From the NCBI GenBank assembly GCA_965214495.1, contig OZ243958.1, positions 1,364,001 through 1,428,000 of the forward strand: a DNA stretch of 64,000 bases. Direction: 5' to 3'. The stretch comes from JANQOH01 sp965214495 (GTDB lineage: Bacteria > Pseudomonadota > Alphaproteobacteria > UBA7887). Positions within the stretch are counted from its first letter, which is position 1. Each line of letters opens with the position of its first letter. The notes below the pieces were generated by a model. The model saw only the letters and a program-made list of their open reading frames with translations, was not told the origin of the DNA and did no database searches. Both the position numbers and the translations under genes were made by a program. Positions 54,334 through 62,665 of this stretch are shown here, in pieces.

Positions 54334-54636
54334 CGACCGCCTTTCGGGAAGGCTGCGTTATGCGTTCGTGGGTCGCGCGACTCCACAGGACCCCGAAGGA
54401 TCCCGGCCTTCCGGTAAAACTAGCGCGTTCGGCGCGGCGCGGGAAGCGCGTGACCGCGCCGCCTGCCGTGCATCTGGCGCATGGCGCGGCCCGATTTGAC
54501 AACTGGCCGCCTCGAAACTAAAGCTGCCGTCGCGGCGCGCCCCGCGGCCACGGGCGCGAGACTGCCGGTGTCGGGGGTGCGAACCCGCCGCCGCGGATGT
54601 CGCTCTCAATGCGAAGACGGGAGGCAGGCGGGTCGG
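54334..54636. other. Divergent intergenic region
   Basis: About 300 bp between the emrA-like gene and the ExbB-like gene, which point away from each other, so promoters for both must lie here. I see no convincing promoter pair, operator palindrome or small gene; open frames are arginine-rich shadows. Confidence 0.5.
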
Positions 54637-55341
54637 ATGAACAGCCCGAACGCGCTACTTTACAAATGGTTGATCATCAACGCCTTCGCCGCGTTGCTGG
54701 TCTATGTGGCTTGGCTGCGGGACTGGATCGCACTGGTGATCGAGAGCGACGCCAGTTATCTCAGCATCGTCATCGGCGTCGTGTTTCTCGTTTTCTGGGC
54801 CATCAGCTCGTTTCACATCGTCAGCCTCAACCGCGAGATCGTGCTGTTCAGCCAGCGCGCGACATCGGGCCTCGCCGCGAGCTACATTGACAGGTTGCGC
54901 GCCAAGGCGACGAAACTCGCGGCGGCCGCGCCGATCGACCAGACCACGCTCGCCGGAGCGCTGCGGGCGCGTCTGTTCCTGCCGTTCCAGATCGTCAACT
55001 ACGTCGCCAACGTCCTGATCCTGCTCGGCCTGATCGGCACCGTGGTCGGCTTCGTGATCGCGGTCAGCGGGCTGGGCGACAGCATCGCCGGGGGCACCAA
55101 CCTCGAACGGGTTCAGGGCGTGCTGGGCCAGATCGTCAACGGCATGGGCGTCGCGCTGTTCACGACGCTGGTCGGCGCCATCCTCGGCGGCCTGTGGCTC
55201 GAGATCCATTACCAGATGCTGTCCCGGGCGGCCGGCGGGCTGGCGATCGACATCGTCGAACACGCCGATGTCGAGGTCATCCCCGAACTTGCCGCCGCTC
55301 CGGCCCGGCACACCGAGATCGCCCGGGCGGCCGCCGAATAA
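54637..55341 (+). CDS. MotA/TolQ/ExbB-type proton channel protein
   Basis: About 234 residues from ATG 54637. Two N-terminal helices are followed by the proton-channel signature ILLGLIGTVVGFVIAVSGLG and GMGVALFTTLVGAILGGLWL. This subunit forms the pentameric channel in ExbBD, TolQR and MotAB motors. The next gene encodes an ExbD-like single-span protein. The cargo or effector of this motor is not one of the named systems. Confidence 0.8.
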   Translation: MNSPNALLYKWLIINAFAALLVYVAWLRDWIALVIESDASYLSIVIGVVFLVFWAISSFHIVSLNREIVLFSQRATSGLAASYIDRLRAKATKLAAAAPIDQTTLAGALRARLFLPFQIVNYVANVLILLGLIGTVVGFVIAVSGLGDSIAGGTNLERVQGVLGQIVNGMGVALFTTLVGAILGGLWLEIHYQMLSRAAGGLAIDIVEHADVEVIPELAAAPARHTEIARAAAE

Positions 55342-55359
55342 CCGAACCGGGCCGCACGC

Positions 55360-55956
55360 ATGTACGACCTCGACGTTTTCGACGTCCGCAAGCAGGAGCC
55401 GGCGGGCATCGCGTTTCGCGACGTGCTGTTCCTGATGGTGTTCAGCCTGGTGGTGGTGATCTTTCTGCTCACCTTCCTCATCAACCCGGTGCAGAAGCCC
55501 GACGAAGTGCCGCTGCGGACGCAGATACTGATCGAGATCACCTGGCCGTCGGGCACCGCCTACGACATCGATCTGTGGGGCATGGGGCCGGACGGCGTGC
55601 CGGTCGGCTGGGGCATCTACGAGGCCGGCCCGTCGTTGAACCTGGAGCGCGACGACCGCGGCAAGATCAACGATACTTCCGACCTGAACTACGAGTGGAT
55701 GTCGATCCGCACGCGCGACCCCGGCGAATACACGGTCAACCTGCACCTCTACAACGAATACCGCGAGGCGCTGCCGGTGCCGGTGAAGGTGCGAGTCACC
55801 GGCAAGGGCGACCTTGGCGAGATCCACAACGAGGAAGTGTTGCTGAACCGGCGCAAGGAAGAAGTGACGGTGGTCCGGTTCACGCTCGACGAGGACGGCG
55901 GGCTGATCGAGGACAGCATCCACGACCTCTACAAGTCGATCATCTCGCAGCGTTAG
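55360..55956 (+). CDS. ExbD/TolR-like single-span protein with large periplasmic domain
   Basis: A 198-residue protein with one membrane helix at about residues 20-42. Its start, AFRDVLFLMVFSLVVVIFLL, has Asp21 exactly where ExbD, TolR and MotB keep the proton-carrying aspartate. The periplasmic 155 residues are strand-rich (TQILIEITWPSGTAYDIDLW, DPGEYTVNLHLYNEYREALP), like an immunoglobulin or carbohydrate-binding sandwich and unlike ExbD. It lies 18 bp after the channel gene. I found no named family for the outer domain. Confidence 0.65.
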   Translation: MYDLDVFDVRKQEPAGIAFRDVLFLMVFSLVVVIFLLTFLINPVQKPDEVPLRTQILIEITWPSGTAYDIDLWGMGPDGVPVGWGIYEAGPSLNLERDDRGKINDTSDLNYEWMSIRTRDPGEYTVNLHLYNEYREALPVPVKVRVTGKGDLGEIHNEEVLLNRRKEEVTVVRFTLDEDGGLIEDSIHDLYKSIISQR

Positions 55957-56222
55957 CGAGCCGTGCGATCTCGTTGCCCGACGCTCGAAGCGTGTTTCTT
56001 CTTCTCCCTAATCCGGTGTATGGCCGGCCGTACCGTCGCGAATTCGGGATCGACCGGATCGGAGCATCCGTAACCATTCGCATGTAGGGTCCCGGCCTCG
56101 TCGGACCGGCGCGTCCGTCGGTATCGAACCGGCGCGCAGCCCGGAGATTTCGACAACCGCGAGACCCCCGCGTTTGGTGTATGGTAGGCGCCAGCGAAGC
56201 GGGCCGGGATGAGGACGTCGCC

Positions 56223-56696
56223 ATGTCGGAACTGATGGTCACCATCATCCTCTACGCCTTGTACGCGGCGACCATCGCGTTCCTGTTCGCCATGCTGTTC
56301 ATCCGCGACTGGCGGCGCTGGTGGTTGCGGGTTGCGACCGTCGCCGTCGGCGCCGCCGCCATCGCCTACCCGGCGCTCACCGCGCGCCAGACGCTCGGCT
56401 ACCCCGACCCGACGCCCGAGCCCGGCCGCTACGACATGCTGGGCTGGCAGATCGACGAGCCGGAACGCGCGATCTACGTCTTCGTCGAACGCCCCGGTCA
56501 GGTCGCGCCGTTGCACTACCGCATCCCGTTCGACCTCAAGACCGCGATCGACTTGCAGGACGCCGCGATGGCCATGGGTTCCTACAAGGAAAAGAGCCTC
56601 GACATCCGGCGCGACCCGCAGACCGGCGAGATCAGCTACGAGATCACGCTCGAGAAACGCTTCTACGGCGATTACAGGACGGGGAACGACCGATGA
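56223..56696 (+). CDS. Membrane protein of unknown function, paralogue A
   Basis: A 157-residue protein from ATG 56223 with two helices (TIILYALYAATIAFLFAMLF; VATVAVGAAAIAYPALTA) and an outer domain containing TLGYPDPTPEPGRYDMLGW and LHYRIPFDLKTAIDL. It is similar over its length to the product of the next gene (TLGxPxPxPxxGxY; FDL). Its stop overlaps the next start by ATGA. It probably belongs with the ExbB/ExbD-like pair. Confidence 0.6.
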   Translation: MSELMVTIILYALYAATIAFLFAMLFIRDWRRWWLRVATVAVGAAAIAYPALTARQTLGYPDPTPEPGRYDMLGWQIDEPERAIYVFVERPGQVAPLHYRIPFDLKTAIDLQDAAMAMGSYKEKSLDIRRDPQTGEISYEITLEKRFYGDYRTGNDR

Positions 56697-57178
56697 CCGG
56701 TTTCGAACCGAACGTGAGCTATTCCACGCTGCTCGCGGCGCATGTCGTGTGCATCGCCCTGGTCATGCTGGCGGTCCTGTGGCGCAAGCGCTGGCTCAGG
56801 CCCTTCGCGGTGATCGCCGGTGCGGCGGCGCTGTGGCTGCCCCTCTTCGCGCTGCTCGACACCCTCGGACAACCCAACCCCTACCCGCCTGACGGCAACT
56901 ACAAGGTGCTCGCCTCCAAGCTCGATAAAGACACCGGCCGGTTCTGGATGTTTCTCGACACCCTCGGCGTGGACCCGACCCCGCGGGTCTATATGATCCA
57001 GTTCGACCTTGAGGACTACGAGCGCTTCGAGGCCACCGCGTCGGATTACGAACAACAGGTGGTGCGCCTGATGAGCGGCGAAGGCGATTACGAAGTCGTT
57101 TACGTCGATTACCAACCGCCGGACCTGCTGAAAGACGAAGTCATGCGCGGCTGGCAGGGGCCGAGGGACGACGACTGA
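56693..57178 (+). CDS. Membrane protein of unknown function, paralogue B
   Basis: A 161-residue protein, coupled to paralogue A. Two helices (LLAAHVVCIALVMLAVLW; AVIAGAAALWLPLFALLD) are followed by TLGQPNPYPPDGNYKVLASK and an acidic C-terminus (IQFDLEDYERFEA, QGPRDDD). The shared TLGxPxPxPxxGxY block shows it arose from the same ancestor as its neighbour. Function unknown. Confidence 0.6.
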   Translation: MTGFEPNVSYSTLLAAHVVCIALVMLAVLWRKRWLRPFAVIAGAAALWLPLFALLDTLGQPNPYPPDGNYKVLASKLDKDTGRFWMFLDTLGVDPTPRVYMIQFDLEDYERFEATASDYEQQVVRLMSGEGDYEVVYVDYQPPDLLKDEVMRGWQGPRDDD

Positions 57179-57207
57179 TGCGCGGCGCGGAAAACGGGAG
57201 ACGACCC

Positions 57208-57642
57208 ATGCGCAGAACCCGCCTGTTCGCAGCCTTGGCGATCCCGGCGCTGGCGGTTTCGTTCGGCGGCCACGCCGCGGACATCGTGCTGAAGGACGGC
57301 TGGGCGCAGGTCGTTGCGGGGCGCAAGGCGGCCATCCACGCCTATGTCACCGTGGCGAACGAGGGCGGCATGGCCATGCTGGTCGGCGCCGGGAGCGACA
57401 TCGCCGGCGCCGCTGTCATCCACTCCGACACCGACGGCAGGCCGGGCGGCGCCACCCGCGTCGTCGACCGGATGATGATCGCCGGCGGCGCGGACATCGT
57501 CTTCGAACCCGGCGAATACATAGTGGTGCTGAAGGAACTGCGCGGCGCGCCGAAGGAGGGCGACCGCTTCACCCTGCGGTTGTTCTTCGCCGACGGCACG
57601 GTCGCGGAAACCGGGGTCGTCATCGCCAGCGACGGCGCCTGA
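57208..57642 (+). CDS. PCuAC-like periplasmic protein lacking the copper ligands
   Basis: About 144 residues from ATG 57208 after GGGAGACG, with a signal peptide (FAALAIPALAVSFGGHAAD). The fold matches PCuAC copper chaperones (AYVTVANEGGMAMLVGAGSD, IVFEPGEYIVVLKELRG, FTLRLFFADGTVAETGVVI). The usual H-x-M ligand pair before the LxxL strand reads YIVVL here, so copper transfer of the normal kind is doubtful. Its last 56 bp are repeated exactly at 59744-59799. Confidence 0.65.
   Translation: MRRTRLFAALAIPALAVSFGGHAADIVLKDGWAQVVAGRKAAIHAYVTVANEGGMAMLVGAGSDIAGAAVIHSDTDGRPGGATRVVDRMMIAGGADIVFEPGEYIVVLKELRGAPKEGDRFTLRLFFADGTVAETGVVIASDGA
57585..57640 (+). repeat. 56-bp direct repeat, left copy
   Basis: Identical to 59744-59799. 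It encodes the last residues of the PCuAC-like protein and lies at the left edge of the ATPase/PIN cassette. Confidence 0.9.
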
Positions 57643-57775
57643 CCCCCTGTCCCACGCGCCCGACGGACCGGGCAACGCGCCGCAAGCGCACGGCGCGGCA
57701 ATCTCCCACTCGTCGTGACGGAACTCGGCGAGCGGCGCGGCGCCGTGTTCGCCCCGGCAGCGCCCTTCCCGCCCG
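57643..57775 (-). pseudogene. Diverged copy of the 3' end of the CaiB gene
   Basis: Read against 59800-59915, this stretch aligns base by base with gaps, for example AACTCGGCGAGCGGCGCGGC against AACTCCGCGAGCAGCGCGGC. It is a decayed second copy of the tail of the CoA-transferase gene that lies intact on the far side of the cassette. The rest of the gap up to 57899 holds nothing I recognise except the ATPase promoter region. Confidence 0.6.
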
Positions 57776-57899
57776 ACTGACGATCTTCCGGCCCAACACG
57801 GGGATCCGTATGTGGTAGCTTGAACCGCGCAGTGGCCGCAGAACACGCCGACGGAATGACTTGCTATCCGTCGGCGCCGTGAATCGGGTGAGAAACGCT

Positions 57900-59264
57900 A
57901 TGGATTCGATAACGCTCGAGAACTTCCGCTGCTTCCGGGACAAACAGGAAGCTCGTCTGGCGCCGCTGACTCTGCTTGTCGGCGACAACAGCACGGGCAA
58001 GACCTCCTTCATGGCGATGATCCGGGCGCTTTGGGACGTGGCTTATGAGCACAAGATCCCCGACTTCAAGGAAGCCCCTTACGACCTCGGCAGTTTCGAC
58101 GATATCGCCCACCACCGCGGACGGCGAGGCGGGCGGGCGACGGAGTTCGGGGCGTCGTTCGAGTCCTCCCCTCGACGTGCGAGATTGGTCAAGAGCACTG
58201 CCGATGGGATCGGCTCCAGCAGCTTCTTCGCCGTCTTCGCGCGGAGCGGAACCGCGCCGGTTCCGGTACGGCGACGTATGACGCTTGGAGGCGTCTGGCT
58301 CGAAGAGCGCTTGAAAAAGGGCGGCAGTCAAGAACTCCGCGTGGGCACTTCCAACGGTTCGTGGAAAATTGCGCATAAGCGTATGTCACCTGTCTTGAAT
58401 CCAGACCAACATACAATGCACCCTCTCTATTTTTTATTTAGGCCGTATTTTTCGAAATATCGCGAGGATGACGACGCCAAGTTTATACCCTTGAACAACT
58501 CACCTGATATCACCGATAAGGACCTGATCGAAGTCGGTAGAACTCAATCCACCGGGTATATCCGGCGCCCCCGTCGCCCACCCTATGCGAGCGCGCCGGT
58601 CCGCTCCAGGCCGCGCCGCACCTACGATCCGGCGCGGGTTTTGTCGGACCCGGAGGGCGATCATGTTCCGATGTATCTGGCGAACATGTACTTCCAGGAC
58701 AAAACCGGCTGGACCGAAATGAAGGGCGCGCTGGAGAAGTTCGGGCGCGCGTCCGGCCTGTTCGACGAGATCGACATCAAGCAGTTGGGAAAGCGCGAGA
58801 GCGAGCCGTTTCAGTTGCGGGTCAGGAAGTTCGGCAACGGACTGAAAGGTCCTCCGCGCAACCTGATCGATGTCGGCTATGGCGTCAGTCAAGTGTTGCC
58901 GGTCATCACCGAACTGTTCCGCCGCGACGCTCCGTCGATGTTTCTTTTGCAGCAACCGGAAGTCCATCTTCACCCGAGCGCGCAGGCCGCGCTGGGAAGC
59001 CTTTTTTGCGAACTCGCCGAACGGCAACGGCAGATCCTGATCGAAACGCACAGTGACCATCTGCTCGACCGCGTACGCATGGACGTACGGGACGAACGGG
59101 GAAAGCTATCCCCTAAAGACGTGTCGATCCTGTTTTTCGAGCGCCTCGGTCTGGATGTCCGCATCCACTCACTCAAGCTGGACGAGGAGGGTAATGTCCT
59201 GGACGCGCCGGAAAGCTATCGCGCGTTCTTCATGAAAGAAACGCAACGGTCTCTGGGATTGTGA
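57900..59264 (+). CDS. AAA family ATPase (OLD/AAA15-like), probable defence protein
   Basis: About 454 residues from ATG 57900 behind GGTGAGAAACG. Walker A is GDNSTGKT (residues 28-35), the ABC-type signature GYGVSQ is at 326-331, and Walker B is MFLLQQPEVHLHPSAQ, with Gln where relatives often have the first acidic residue. LIETHSDHLLDRVR follows. This is the architecture of the OLD/AAA15 ATPases that drive many anti-phage systems. The 3' end overlaps a PIN nuclease gene by GTGA. Base composition is lower in GC than in its neighbours. Confidence 0.78.
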   Translation: MDSITLENFRCFRDKQEARLAPLTLLVGDNSTGKTSFMAMIRALWDVAYEHKIPDFKEAPYDLGSFDDIAHHRGRRGGRATEFGASFESSPRRARLVKSTADGIGSSSFFAVFARSGTAPVPVRRRMTLGGVWLEERLKKGGSQELRVGTSNGSWKIAHKRMSPVLNPDQHTMHPLYFLFRPYFSKYREDDDAKFIPLNNSPDITDKDLIEVGRTQSTGYIRRPRRPPYASAPVRSRPRRTYDPARVLSDPEGDHVPMYLANMYFQDKTGWTEMKGALEKFGRASGLFDEIDIKQLGKRESEPFQLRVRKFGNGLKGPPRNLIDVGYGVSQVLPVITELFRRDAPSMFLLQQPEVHLHPSAQAALGSLFCELAERQRQILIETHSDHLLDRVRMDVRDERGKLSPKDVSILFFERLGLDVRIHSLKLDEEGNVLDAPESYRAFFMKETQRSLGL

Positions 59265-59725
59265 TCGTGTGCGCGATTATCGATGCGAATGCCGCTTCGG
59301 AAGTGTTCGGACCGAAACGACCCGAGGCCGGAGTAAAGTTTTTCGAATGGCTCAACACCGGACGGGGGAAGCTGGTCGTCGGAGGCAAGTTGCGAGACGA
59401 GCTCGGCCGTGTGTCGAAATTTCAGGAATGGGCACTGGAGGCAACGCGCTCGGGGCGGATATTGTCGACGAACGCTGAAAAGGTTGCGACAAAGACGGAA
59501 GAAATAAAAAATGCGGCGACATGCAAATCGAACGATCCACACGTCCTCGCCCTGGCGCAAGTGAGCGGCGCCCGATTATTATATTCTAACGACAGCCATT
59601 TGCACAGCGATTTCAAAAGGCTGATCGACAAGCCGCGTGGCAAAATTTATTCTACGCTCACGGACAAGACGTTCACGAATGCTCGCAGGAAGTTGCTTTC
59701 GAAGGTGCGGTGCCGCTCCCGATAA
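59261..59725 (+). CDS. PIN-domain nuclease coupled to the ATPase
   Basis: A 154-residue protein starting GTG 59261. The PIN acidic quartet is visible: Asp8 (AIIDANAASEVF), Glu47 (LRDELGR), Asp92 (SNDPHVLALAQ) and Asp111 (LLYSNDSHLHSDF). PIN domains cut RNA in toxins or structured nucleic acid in other settings. Coupling to an OLD-like ATPase suggests that the ATPase gates the nuclease. No separate antitoxin is present. Confidence 0.75.
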   Translation: MIVCAIIDANAASEVFGPKRPEAGVKFFEWLNTGRGKLVVGGKLRDELGRVSKFQEWALEATRSGRILSTNAEKVATKTEEIKNAATCKSNDPHVLALAQVSGARLLYSNDSHLHSDFKRLIDKPRGKIYSTLTDKTFTNARRKLLSKVRCRSR

Positions 59726-59743
59726 CGATACCCTTCGTTTGCG

Positions 59744-59799
59744 CTTCGCCGACGGCACGGTCGCGGAAACCGGGGTCGTCATCGCCAGCGACGGCGCCT
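59744..59799 (+). repeat. 56-bp direct repeat, right copy
   Basis: Identical to 57585-57640. About 20 bp before it (GATAACGATACCCTTCGTTT) also align, with mismatches, to the PCuAC-like gene, so this is the tail of a second, diverged allele of that gene placed behind the PIN gene. Confidence 0.9.
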
Positions 59800-61033
59800 A
59801 CCCCGCTCCGCCGGACGCTCCGGCCAGCGCGCCGCAGGCGCGCAGGGCGTCGATCTCCGACCTGTCGTAACCGAACTCCGCGAGCAGCGCGGCGCCGTGC
59901 TCGCCCACGCGCGGCGCGCTCACCGCCAGGTTGGCGTGCGCGGCCTCCGGCAATCCCGGGATGCGCGGCACCGGCACCGGCCCGACTCCGGCCTGCTCGA
60001 ACGACGGCGCCGCCCCGGTTGCCTGCACGTGCGGATCGCCGAGCCAATCGGCAGGACTGTTGATCGGGCTGCACAGCACGCCGGCGGCGTTCAGCGTATC
60101 CAGCCATTCGGCGGTCGTGCGCTCGGCGAAGACGGTCCGCATGATCGCCGTCAGTTCGTCGATCCGTTCGGCGCGCGCGGCGCCGGTGCCGAAACGCAGG
60201 TCCGTGGCGAGTTCGGCGCGGCCGACCGCCGCGCAGAGGGTGGCGAAGTGGGCTTCGCGCACCAGCGTCACCGCAATCCATCCGTCGCGCGTGCGATAGC
60301 TTCCGGCCGGCGGGTTCGGCGGGCGCGTCGTGTCGCCTTCCAGATGCGTCTGGACCAGCTTGGGCGCCAGTAGCGCCGCCGCGCTCTGCATCAGGCTGAC
60401 CTCGATCTGCCGCCCCTCGTCGCGCCGTGCGTAGAGCGCCGTCGCAACCGCCTGGAACGCATACATCGCGGTTGCGCAATCGACCAGCACGAAGCCGACC
60501 CGGCGCGGCCGGCCGTCGTCGTCGAGATTGATCGCCATCAGGCCCGACCACGCTTGCAGCACCGTGTCGGTGCCGGAACGATCGGCATACAGCCCTGCGG
60601 GCCCGTAGCTCGACACCGAGACATAGAGCAGGCGCCGGTTGAGCGCCCGCACGCTGTCGTAGTCGAGCCCCAGCCGCGCCGCGCCGCCGGGCCGTGCGCT
60701 CTGAATCACGACGTCCGCACGGGCGATCATGCGCAGCGCCGCCTCGCGCCCGCGCGGGTTCCTGAGATCGAGCGCGATACCGCGCTTGCCGCGATTGACC
60801 GCCAGCGACATGGCGACGTGATCGCCGTGGCGGGCGCCGAGACCGCGCAGCCAGTCCCCCGCCGGCGGCTCGATCTTGATCACCTCGGCGCCGTGCGCCG
60901 CGAGCAGAAAGCCGCAACCCGGCCCCGCCACCCCCTGGCTCATATCGACGACGCGAATGCCGGCGAAGGGCCGCTCGTAACTCGCTTCCGGCATCCCCTC
61001 CGCGGCCCCCCGAACGCGCACGGTCATTGTCAT
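59798..61033 (-). CDS. CaiB/BaiF family (class III) CoA-transferase
   Basis: About 411 residues from ATG 61033. GIRVVDMSQGVAGPGCGFLL, GAEVIKIEPPAGDWLRG, VVIQSARPGGAARLGLDYDS and SVSSYGPAGLYADRSGTD are the class III CoA-transferase pattern. The catalytic aspartate position is in the region VGFVLVDCATAMYAFQ. Substrate unknown. Its start overlaps the stop of the EamA transporter by ATGA. Its 3' end borders the 56-bp repeat. Confidence 0.88.
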   Translation of the reverse strand: MTMTVRVRGAAEGMPEASYERPFAGIRVVDMSQGVAGPGCGFLLAAHGAEVIKIEPPAGDWLRGLGARHGDHVAMSLAVNRGKRGIALDLRNPRGREAALRMIARADVVIQSARPGGAARLGLDYDSVRALNRRLLYVSVSSYGPAGLYADRSGTDTVLQAWSGLMAINLDDDGRPRRVGFVLVDCATAMYAFQAVATALYARRDEGRQIEVSLMQSAAALLAPKLVQTHLEGDTTRPPNPPAGSYRTRDGWIAVTLVREAHFATLCAAVGRAELATDLRFGTGAARAERIDELTAIMRTVFAERTTAEWLDTLNAAGVLCSPINSPADWLGDPHVQATGAAPSFEQAGVGPVPVPRIPGLPEAAHANLAVSAPRVGEHGAALLAEFGYDRSEIDALRACGALAGASGGAG

Positions 61034-61956
61034 TGTGCGGGGCGCGCGGCGGAGGCACAAGATGCGCGCCGCAGGCGGTTTTCGCGCCAGGCAATGCAGG
61101 TGGTGGACAGGAAGATCATGGCGCCGCCGAGGATCGTGAACAGGCTCGGCACCTCGGCGAAGAACCAGTACCCGAGCGCCGACGCCCAGACCAACCGGCA
61201 GAAATCGACCGGCATCACGACGCCCGTCTCGCCCTCCTTCAGCGCCTGCGTCATCAGGAGCTGCGCCGCCGTGCCGATAACTCCGAGCGCCGCCAGCGCC
61301 GGCAGCTGCTCGCCGCCCGGCGTCCGCCACACCCACAGCGCGGGGCCGAGCGACAGCGGGATCATGAGCAGAACCATGTAGCTTGCGATCGTGATCGCCG
61401 AATCCGCGCGGCCGACCACCCGAATGACGACTAGCGCGCCGGCCCACGCGACCGCCTGCACCAAAACCAGCGCTGTGCCGAGGCCGACCTCGGCAAACCC
61501 CGGCCGGACGGCGACCAAGGTTCCGGCGAACCCGAACAGGATCGCGCTCCACCGCCACCGCCCGACGCGTTCGCCGAGCAGTATCACCGCCAGGATCGTC
61601 GCGAAGATCGGCGCGGTGAACGACAGGGCGGCGACCTGGCTCAGGGGCGTGATCGACAGAGCGTAGAAAAAGCACATCATCGCCAGCACGTTGAGCAGCG
61701 CGCGCAGGACGTGGAGACCGGGGCGCGCGGTGCGCAGGATCCCGAAGCCGTAGCGAAACAGCCACGGCCCGACGACGATGAGCCCGAACAGGTTGCGAAA
61801 GAACGCGATCTGGAACGGATGCAGCGATTCCGAGGCGTCCCGCACCAGCACGTGCATCGACGAGAACGCTATCGTGGCCAGAAACATCAGGGCGACGGCG
61901 CGCACCGGCCCGGCGCGCGGCAGGCGGCCGGCGAACGCCGCCGGAATCAGGGGCAA
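61030..61956 (-). CDS. EamA/DMT-family transporter
   Basis: A 308-residue, ten-helix transporter with the two EamA repeats (FSSMHVLVRDASESLHPFQI; LVLVQAVAWAGALVVIRVVG). The open frame starts at TTG 61956; GTG 61905 or ATG 61887 may be the true start. It is translationally coupled to the CaiB gene, so it may export or import that enzyme's metabolite. Confidence 0.85.
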   Translation of the reverse strand: MPLIPAAFAGRLPRAGPVRAVALMFLATIAFSSMHVLVRDASESLHPFQIAFFRNLFGLIVVGPWLFRYGFGILRTARPGLHVLRALLNVLAMMCFFYALSITPLSQVAALSFTAPIFATILAVILLGERVGRWRWSAILFGFAGTLVAVRPGFAEVGLGTALVLVQAVAWAGALVVIRVVGRADSAITIASYMVLLMIPLSLGPALWVWRTPGGEQLPALAALGVIGTAAQLLMTQALKEGETGVVMPVDFCRLVWASALGYWFFAEVPSLFTILGGAMIFLSTTCIAWRENRLRRASCASAARPAQ

Positions 61957-62048
61957 GACCCGAGGGCGCCGTCGCGCGCCGTGCGCAGCCGCCGGATCCG
62001 TGGCACACTCGGCAACCTCGGCGCACGCATCTCGGAAAGGACGGGGCG

Positions 62049-62660
62049 ATGGGCGGATCGATCGACTACTTCCTGGCGTTGTCCTCGCCCTGGACCTATC
62101 TCGCGGGGCCGCGCTTCCGGCGGCTCGTCGAGGAGCATGACCTCGCGCTCGCCTGCAAGCCTTACGACATCATGACGGTGTTCCGACGCAACGGCACCAG
62201 GCCGGTCGGTGAGCGCCCGAAGCCGGTGCAGGCGAACCGCTTGCGCGAACTGGCGCGCTGGCGCACCTGCCTCGACATGCCCCTCAATCTGCATCCGGCC
62301 CATTTCCCGGTCGATCCGACGCTTGCCGGCAAAGCGCTGATCGCCGCGCAGCAGGCCGGTGCGGACCGCGACCGGACGATGCGGTTCGCCGACGGCTGCC
62401 TCGCCGCGTGCTGGGCGGAGGAGCGCGACATCGCCGATCCCGCGACCGTCGCCGCGGTCGCCGACCGCTGCGGCCTCGACGGCGCGGCGCTGGTCCGCGA
62501 GGCCGACGGCGCCGCGGCCGACCGGGCCTTCCAGCGCAATACGCAGGAAGCGATCGACAAGGACGTGTTCGGCTCGCCCACCTGGGTGATCGGCAACGAA
62601 CTGTTCTGGGGCCAGGACCGTCTCACCTTCCTCGCGCGCCACCTCGAATCGCTCGCCTGA
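62049..62660 (+). CDS. 2-hydroxychromene-2-carboxylate isomerase (DsbA/kappa-GST family)
   Basis: A 203-residue protein: IDYFLALSSPWTYLAGPRF with the catalytic serine position, KPYDIMTVFRRNG, and DKDVFGSPTWVIGNELFWGQ at the C-terminus. Members use glutathione to isomerise hydroxychromene carboxylate in naphthalene-type degradation; many are broader kappa-class GSTs. It is divergent from the EamA gene and probably part of the same catabolic neighbourhood. Confidence 0.88.
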   Translation: MGGSIDYFLALSSPWTYLAGPRFRRLVEEHDLALACKPYDIMTVFRRNGTRPVGERPKPVQANRLRELARWRTCLDMPLNLHPAHFPVDPTLAGKALIAAQQAGADRDRTMRFADGCLAACWAEERDIADPATVAAVADRCGLDGAALVREADGAAADRAFQRNTQEAIDKDVFGSPTWVIGNELFWGQDRLTFLARHLESLA

Positions 62661-62665
62661 CGCCG

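Noticed and set aside
59637..59870. A small gene spanning the end of the PIN gene and the right repeat
   Set aside because: It is in another frame through the PIN gene. Only its second half has meaning, as the duplicated tail of the PCuAC-like gene.
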